From NCBI RefSeq assembly GCF_051960575.1, contig NZ_JBQCEE010000048.1, positions 1-10,915 of the forward strand: a stretch of 10,915 nt of DNA. The letters are read 5' to 3'. The notes beneath the pieces were generated by a model. It had not been told where the DNA came from, ran no database searches, and saw only the letters and a list, made by a program, of their open reading frames with translations. The stretch comes from JBQCEE01 sp051960575. Its GTDB lineage: Bacteria > Actinomycetota > Actinomycetes > Mycobacteriales > Jatrophihabitantaceae. Each line of letters starts with the position of its first letter. The first letter of the stretch is position 1. Positions 7,385 to 10,915 of this stretch are shown here, piece by piece. A program made the position numbers and the translations under genes.

Positions 7385-8380
7385 GTGACGTCGATCGGAC
7401 TGGGTGTCGAATTCGTCGACGCCGTGCTCGAACGTTCGGTGCGCACCGGCCTCGATCGCATCGAGCAGGCGCTGCGCGAGGCGGTCGTGTCCGACGACGA
7501 CTTCGTCGCGGACGTCGCCCGCTACCTCATCGATGCCGGCGGCAAGCGGTTCCGGCCGCTCGTCACGGCGCTCGCCGCCCACTTCGGCGACCCCGAGCGG
7601 CCCGAGGTGACCACCTCGGCCGTGGTGGTCGAGTTGACCCACCTCGCGACGCTGTACCACGACGACGTGATGGACGAGGCCACGGTGCGCCGCGGCACCC
7701 CGTCGGCGAACTCGCGCTGGGACAACACGGTCGCCATCCTCACCGGCGACTTCCTGTTCTCGCGCGCGTCCGACCTGCTCGCCGACCTCGGCCCGTACGC
7801 CGTGCGGCTGCAGGCCCGCACGTTCGGGCGGCTGGTGACCGGGCAGATCCGCGAGACGGTCGGCCCCCGCGACGGCGCCGACCCCATCGACCACTACCTC
7901 GCCGTCCTCGCCGACAAGACCGGCTCGCTCATCGCCACCGCGGCCGAGTTCGGCGCGCACTTCGCCGGCGCCGACCCTCGGGTGATCGACCAGCTGCGCG
8001 TCTACGGCGAGCAGATCGGCGTCGCCTTCCAGCTGAGCGACGACATCCTCGACATCGCGTCCGAGACCGTGCAGTCGGGCAAGACCCCGGGCACCGATCT
8101 GCGCGAGGGCGTGCCGACGCTGCCGGTGCTGTACGCCCTGCGCTCGACCGAACCCGCCACCGAACGGCTGCGCGCCCTGGTCTCACACCCGCTCGTCGAC
8201 GACGCCGAGCACGCCGAGGCGCTCGACCTGCTGCGGTCGTCCGCAGCCCTCGACGAGGCCCGGGCCACGCTGGCCGCCTATGCCGACCGTGCCCGCGCGA
8301 CCCTCGCCGACCTGCCCGACGTGCCGGCCCGTAGCGCCCTCGAGGCGCTCACCGACATCGTCATCGCCCGCACCGGCTGA
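7385..8380 (+). CDS. Long-chain (all-E)-polyprenyl diphosphate synthase (GrcC/IspB-type)
   Basis: This enzyme adds isopentenyl diphosphate units to an allylic starter to make a long all-trans prenyl diphosphate, probably the menaquinone side chain. The 331-residue product shows the family motifs in order: GGKRFRP (52-58), the first Asp-rich motif DDVMD (93-97), GD (121-122), KTGSLI (178-183) and the second Asp-rich motif DDILD (219-223), then GTDLREG (236-242). Small residues A88 and T89, five and four positions before the first Asp-rich motif, favour a long product. It closely resembles mycobacterial GrcC as I recall it. Neither candidate start has a good Shine-Dalgarno. GTG 7385 is chosen because it begins near the conserved region; GTG 7358 would add nine residues. 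Chain length and exact gene name cannot be read from sequence. Confidence 0.93.
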   Translation: MTSIGLGVEFVDAVLERSVRTGLDRIEQALREAVVSDDDFVADVARYLIDAGGKRFRPLVTALAAHFGDPERPEVTTSAVVVELTHLATLYHDDVMDEATVRRGTPSANSRWDNTVAILTGDFLFSRASDLLADLGPYAVRLQARTFGRLVTGQIRETVGPRDGADPIDHYLAVLADKTGSLIATAAEFGAHFAGADPRVIDQLRVYGEQIGVAFQLSDDILDIASETVQSGKTPGTDLREGVPTLPVLYALRSTEPATERLRALVSHPLVDDAEHAEALDLLRSSAALDEARATLAAYADRARATLADLPDVPARSALEALTDIVIARTG

Positions 8381-8387
8381 CCGCGCG

Positions 8388-8978
8388 GTGTCCGAACCAG
8401 CCGTCTCGCCGCCCACGGCGACCGACTTCATCAGCTACGGCGAGTGGGGCGAGCTGTTCTTCCGCGCCGCCGTCACCGAGCAGCGGGTGCTCGGCGCGGT
8501 CGCCACGGTGGCCGGGCAGCCCATCGACTTCGGCCCGACGAAGGTCGACCCGATCGGGTTGATCAAGGTCAGCGCGTCCGGCCGGGTCGGGACGCCGGAA
8601 CTCGCGCAGCGCGACGAGGCCCTCGTGGTCTTCGACCTGGTGATCCCCGTGACGCTCGCGCTGCTGCTCGACCTCGGCCTCGACAAGCACCGCTTCAACG
8701 CCGACGTGCACGTGCGGTTGGTGCTCACGGCCCGGGCGGCGCGTCCGCTGCAGATCGTCATCGACATCGAGCCGCCACACGGCCGCGACGTCAGCGTCGA
8801 CCTGCGTGCCGAGGCGCTGCGGTCGTCGGTGCTGCAGGTGCTGGCCGGCATCGAGGGTGAGCTGCGCCGCCAGGTGGCGCGCTTCGTCCGCAAGGAGCTG
8901 GAGAAGCCGGCACTGCAGCAGGCCCGCGTGATCGACGTCGGTGCCGCCATCGCCGCGCTCCGTCTGCCGCGCGCCTGA
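8388..8978 (+). CDS. Conserved-looking protein of unknown function
   Basis: I do not recognise this family with confidence. The GTG start lies 7 bp after the synthase stop with no clear ribosome binding site, so it is probably co-transcribed and translationally coupled. The 196-residue product has no signal peptide and no obvious membrane helix, although 80-97 (VVFDLVIPVTLALLLDLG) is hydrophobic. It reads as alternating beta-rich segments (about 40-68, 78-92, 104-115, 120-140) followed by an amphipathic, charged helical part (145-180, ending RRQVARFVRKELEKPALQQA). That layout recalls lipid-binding beta-sheet folds of the SMP/TULIP or DUF2993 type, but this is an impression, not a match. The position after complex I and a prenyl synthase suggests an envelope or isoprenoid-related role. 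Coding bias and the even residue pattern support a real gene. Confidence 0.8.
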   Translation: MSEPAVSPPTATDFISYGEWGELFFRAAVTEQRVLGAVATVAGQPIDFGPTKVDPIGLIKVSASGRVGTPELAQRDEALVVFDLVIPVTLALLLDLGLDKHRFNADVHVRLVLTARAARPLQIVIDIEPPHGRDVSVDLRAEALRSSVLQVLAGIEGELRRQVARFVRKELEKPALQQARVIDVGAAIAALRLPRA

Positions 8979-9013
8979 CGACACTCGCCTGACGAGACTC
9001 GCCGGACGACGGC
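8972..9013. repeat. 14-bp tandem repeat, about three copies
   Basis: CGCCTGACGACACT (8972-8985) is followed directly by CGCCTGACGAGACT (8986-8999; one mismatch) and by a diverged third copy CGCCGGACGACGGC (9000-9013). The first copy contains the stop codon of the upstream gene (TGA 8976-8978). The repeat spans the junction of two convergent genes and probably arose by slippage duplication of the gene's 3' end. Confidence 0.7.
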
Positions 9014-9022
9014 GGTTCGCCG
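9010..9022. terminator. Short hairpin between convergent genes
   Basis: CGGCG (9010-9014) pairs with CGCCG (9018-9022) around a 3-base GTT loop, in the 72-bp gap between a + strand stop (8978) and a - strand stop (9051). It could act in either direction as a weak terminator. No T-run is present on either strand, and a stem this short is common by chance at this GC content. Confidence 0.22.
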
Positions 9023-9050
9023 CACCGCTTGGGAACGCGCCGCGGACGCG

Positions 9051-9794
9051 TCAGCGCCACGCCCGCAGGGACGGCGCGGCGGTGAGCCGCCCGGCGACGG
9101 CGTCACCGCGCCCGGCGAGCCACGCCAGCACCGCCCAGTCGGGTCCCGAGACCTCGACCGGGTCGCCCTCGCCCACCCGGTGTTCGAGCCCGACGAGCGC
9201 GGGCACCGTCGACCCCTCGGCGGTCACCTTCACGAGCAGCGCGTCGTCGCTGCGGCCGGCGAGCGTGGGCAGCACTGCGGGCAGCTCGCGCGCGACCAGG
9301 TAGGCCGGCCAGTGCTGCGGGCCGTAGTCGCCGGCGAGGTCGACGCGGTGGAACTCGACCTCGCGCTGCCGCGCCTCGAGCCACGTCCAGGCCGGGCGGT
9401 CGTCCTCGGTCACGGCCGTCCACGCCCCGGCGTCGGCGACCGCGCCGAACACCCGGTCGAGCCGGTCGGCCGAGTCGGTGACGTCGGCGACGAGCACGGT
9501 CATCGCCCGCGTCGCGCCGGCCTCGATGTCGGCGTCGCGCCCGCGCTCACCGTCGGGGTAGCGCGCCTCGACGCGGCCCTGCAGGGCCGCCGCGAGCGTC
9601 CGCGCGATGCCGTCGGCGTTGCGGGCGAGGTGCGTGAGCAGGTGGCCCCGCGTCCACCCGGGCAGCAGGGTCGGTGCGGCGACGTCGGCGTCGGTCCGGG
9701 CGGTGGCGGCCAGCGCGGCGAGCAGGCCACCGGTCGACGCGCGCAGCTGGGTGAGCGCGGTGGTGCTGCGGGCCGGCAGGTCGTCGTCGCTCAT
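9051..9794 (-). CDS. Maleylpyruvate isomerase family mycothiol-dependent enzyme (MDMPI/DinB-like)
   Basis: The 247-residue product belongs to the mycothiol-dependent maleylpyruvate isomerase family, cytoplasmic proteins with an N-terminal DinB-like four-helix bundle that binds a divalent metal, normally zinc, and a smaller C-terminal domain. The hallmark LLPGWTRGHLLTHLARNADG is at 43-62 (H51 and H55), and REVEFHRVDL at 144-153 supplies E145 and H149. These fit the metal triad H52, E144 and H148 of the C. glutamicum enzyme. That enzyme isomerises maleylpyruvate in gentisate breakdown, but many family members have other or unknown mycothiol-linked roles, and no gentisate genes are visible here. 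The ATG overlaps the stop of the upstream transporter gene (ATGA), so the two are probably translated together. The substrate is unknown. Confidence 0.9.
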   Translation of the reverse strand: MSDDDLPARSTTALTQLRASTGGLLAALAATARTDADVAAPTLLPGWTRGHLLTHLARNADGIARTLAAALQGRVEARYPDGERGRDADIEAGATRAMTVLVADVTDSADRLDRVFGAVADAGAWTAVTEDDRPAWTWLEARQREVEFHRVDLAGDYGPQHWPAYLVARELPAVLPTLAGRSDDALLVKVTAEGSTVPALVGLEHRVGEGDPVEVSGPDWAVLAWLAGRGDAVAGRLTAAPSLRAWR

Positions 9795-10702
9795 GCGGCC
9801 ACCGCCTCGGCGGACTGTGCGAGCCGCGCGGTCGCGCGCTGCGAACGGAGCCCGTCGAAGGTGAGCACGACGAGCGCGATCCAGACGAGCACGAACCCGA
9901 CCCACTCGGCGGCGGGCAGGTGCTCGTGCCGCACCCCGACGCCGATGGCGAACTGGACGACCGGGGCGAGGTACTGCAACAGCCCGACCACCGACAGCGG
10001 CAGCCGGCGGGTGCCCGCGGCGAACATGAGCAGCGGGATCACCGTGATGAGTCCGGTGCCGGCCAGCAGCACCGAGGTCGACCACCGGGTGCCGAACACG
10101 AGATCGCCACGCGCGCCGATGACGATGATCGTGGCCAACGCGAAGGGGAACAGCACCGCGGTCTCGACCAGCATCGAGTCGGCGGCGCCGGCCGCGGCCT
10201 GTTTCTTGAAGAAGCCGTAGAGCGCGAACGAGACGGCGAGGATCAGGGCGATCCACGGCGGCCGGCCGTAGTCGACGGTGATCACGACGACGGCCGCGGC
10301 CCCGATGCCGACCGCGATCCACTGCAGGCGGCGCAGCCGCTCGTGCAGCACGAAGACGCCCAACATGATCGTCAGCAGCGGGTTGATGAAGTAGCCCAGG
10401 CTCGACTCGACCACGTGGCCCGAGTTCACCGCGTAGATGTAGGTGCCCCAGTTGAAGGTCACGACGAACGCGGCGGCGGCCAGCAGACCGAACTGGCGGC
10501 GGTCGGCGAGGATGCGGCGCACCCCGGCGTAGCCGCCGGTGAACGGCAGCACGACCACCATCACGACCAGCGAGAAGGCCATCCGCTCGGCCAGGATCTC
10601 GACCGTGCCGGCCGGCTCGAGCAACGGCCAGTACAGCGGGAACAGCCCCCACAGCAGGTAGGCCCCGGCGCCGTAGCCGAGGCCGCTACGAGTCTGCTGC
10701 AC
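9791..10702 (-). CDS. rarD: RarD-type EamA-family membrane transporter
   Basis: This is a member of the drug/metabolite transporter superfamily (RarD subgroup, ten expected membrane helices). The 303-residue product matches the usual length of about 300. Subgroup signatures are present: GAYLLWGLFPLYWPLL at 13-28, EILAERMAFSL (35-45), NWGTYIYAVNSGHVVESSLGYFINPL (84-109, read in two parts), the FFKKQ motif (164-168) and GLLQYLAPVVQF (240-251). E. coli RarD was linked to chloramphenicol sensitivity, but the natural substrate of the subgroup is not firmly known. GTG 10702 places the first helix as in homologues; the frame stays open to 10867 but that part is non-conserved and overlaps another gene. 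A TACCGT -10-like element 7 bases upstream suggests a leaderless transcript. The stop overlaps the next gene's ATG. Confidence 0.9.
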   Translation of the reverse strand: MQQTRSGLGYGAGAYLLWGLFPLYWPLLEPAGTVEILAERMAFSLVVMVVVLPFTGGYAGVRRILADRRQFGLLAAAAFVVTFNWGTYIYAVNSGHVVESSLGYFINPLLTIMLGVFVLHERLRRLQWIAVGIGAAAVVVITVDYGRPPWIALILAVSFALYGFFKKQAAAGAADSMLVETAVLFPFALATIIVIGARGDLVFGTRWSTSVLLAGTGLITVIPLLMFAAGTRRLPLSVVGLLQYLAPVVQFAIGVGVRHEHLPAAEWVGFVLVWIALVVLTFDGLRSQRATARLAQSAEAVAA

Positions 10703-10709
10703 GTGCTCG

Positions 10710-10715
10710 ACGGTA
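10710..10715 (-). promoter_or_regulatory. Possible -10 element of a leaderless promoter for the rarD gene
   Basis: On the - strand TACCGT fits the actinobacterial TANNNT -10 pattern and ends 7 bases before the GTG start at 10702. That is the spacing expected when transcription begins at the start codon, and no good Shine-Dalgarno is visible there. No TTGAC-like -35 lies at 17-18 bp; the sequence there is GGAAT-like instead. This is suggestive only. Confidence 0.35.
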
Positions 10716-10752
10716 CTGCCCGGCCCGACCGGATTCCGCCCGGCCGGGCTGT
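10715..10752 (-). terminator. GC-rich inverted repeat upstream of rarD, possible terminator of the preceding gene
   Basis: GCCCGGCC (10718-10725) and GGCCGGGC (10742-10749) are perfectly complementary. The stem extends past one T-T mismatch by two more pairs, to 10715 and 10752. The 16-base loop could itself form CGG-ATT-CCG. Read on the - strand, the hairpin begins 9 bases after the stop at 10762 and ends just before the proposed rarD promoter. There is no T-run, as in many actinobacterial terminators. An operator for rarD is an alternative. Confidence 0.45.
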
Positions 10753-10761
10753 CGCAGTCGA

Positions 10762-10915
10762 TCAGTGCCGCAGGAGCTTCAGCAGCTGCTGCGCGTCGTC
10801 GCCCTGCAGGCCCGACAACACCGTGTTGACCAGGTCGAAGATCGTCTGGACGGGGCTGAGGTACCACTGCCCGTCGTGCTGGGTGACATCGAGCCCGGTG
10901 CCGCCGCGCAGCGCG
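10762..10915 (-). CDS. C-terminal end of a protein of unknown function (gene runs off the window)
   Basis: Reading the - strand from the window edge gives 50 residues ending in TGA (10764-10762). The sequence includes GLDVTQHDGQWYLSPVQTIF followed by an amphipathic helix (DLVNTVLSGLQGDDAQQLLKLLRH). The balanced composition and the phrase G-x-W-Y-L-S-P-V, which I have the impression of seeing near the C-terminus of secreted or lipid-anchored actinobacterial proteins, support a real coding frame. The competing frame here, continuous with rarD, is Arg/Ala/Pro-rich and looks like a shadow. The function and most of the gene are outside the window; the secreted-protein idea is only a guess. Confidence 0.6.
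   Translation of the reverse strand, partial: ALRGGTGLDVTQHDGQWYLSPVQTIFDLVNTVLSGLQGDDAQQLLKLLRH

Noticed and set aside
5602..7461. Antisense open frame opposite nuoN and the spacer (about 619 codons)
   Set aside because: Same shadow pattern of Glu/Arg/His/Asp-rich sequence, and it would read across an unrelated gene boundary.
8979..9050. Small gene, tRNA or CRISPR-like repeat between the convergent genes
   Set aside because: The gap is 72 bp, holds only short tandem repeats and hairpins, and shows no cloverleaf or spaced repeats.
9180..10220. + strand open frame opposite the MDMPI and rarD genes
   Set aside because: Gly/Arg/Val-rich translation without family motifs, whereas both - strand genes carry clear signatures and a coupled overlap.
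10703..10867. N-terminal extension of rarD back to 10867
   Set aside because: The added 55 residues are Pro/Arg/Ala-rich, precede the normal RarD N-terminus, and overlap a better coding frame (10762-10915).
1..10915. Mobile element, prophage, defence or secondary-metabolite system
   Set aside because: No transposase, integrase, terminal inverted repeats, composition break or recognisable accessory module is present; the window reads as ordinary core chromosome.

Overview
The window is a high-GC stretch of a bacterial chromosome, most likely from an actinobacterium. The support is indirect: strong G/C preference at third codon positions, frequent GTG and TTG starts, TGA as the stop of all twelve genes, actinobacterial-style NuoH, NuoJ and NuoN proteins, and a member of the mycothiol-dependent maleylpyruvate isomerase family (mycothiol is an actinobacterial thiol). 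I cannot name a genus from this sequence.

Layout. Bases 1-7302 (+ strand) hold the distal part of a respiratory complex I operon in the canonical order: the 3' end of nuoH, then nuoI, nuoJ, nuoK, nuoL, nuoM and nuoN. The genes are packed very tightly. Five junctions overlap (one of 8 bp, four of 4 bp, GTGA or ATGA) and the nuoK-nuoL gap is 10 bp. The proton-pumping residues expected in NuoK, L, M and N and all eight cluster cysteines of NuoI are intact, so this looks like a working NADH:quinone oxidoreductase membrane arm. After a short spacer with two small inverted repeats come a long-chain (all-E)-polyprenyl diphosphate synthase (7385-8380), plausibly making the menaquinone side chain, and a 196-residue conserved-looking protein of unknown function (8388-8978). 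Complex I reduces menaquinone in actinobacteria, so the synthase is a sensible neighbour.

Bases 8979-9050 separate two converging transcription units and carry a short 14-bp tandem repeat and weak hairpins. On the - strand, a RarD-type EamA transporter (9791-10702) overlaps by ATGA with a MDMPI-family enzyme gene (9051-9794). They probably form a two-gene unit, possibly transcribed from a leaderless promoter near 10710. The window ends inside the 3' end of a further - strand gene of unknown function (10762-10915).

No tRNA, rRNA, CRISPR array, insertion sequence, prophage or defence-like module is visible, and no gap between genes exceeds about 80 bp. I found no convincing new biological system. 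The points most worth checking are the uncharacterised gene 8388-8978, the regulatory-looking inverted repeats at the gene junctions, and the hydrophilic tails on three adjacent complex I subunits.
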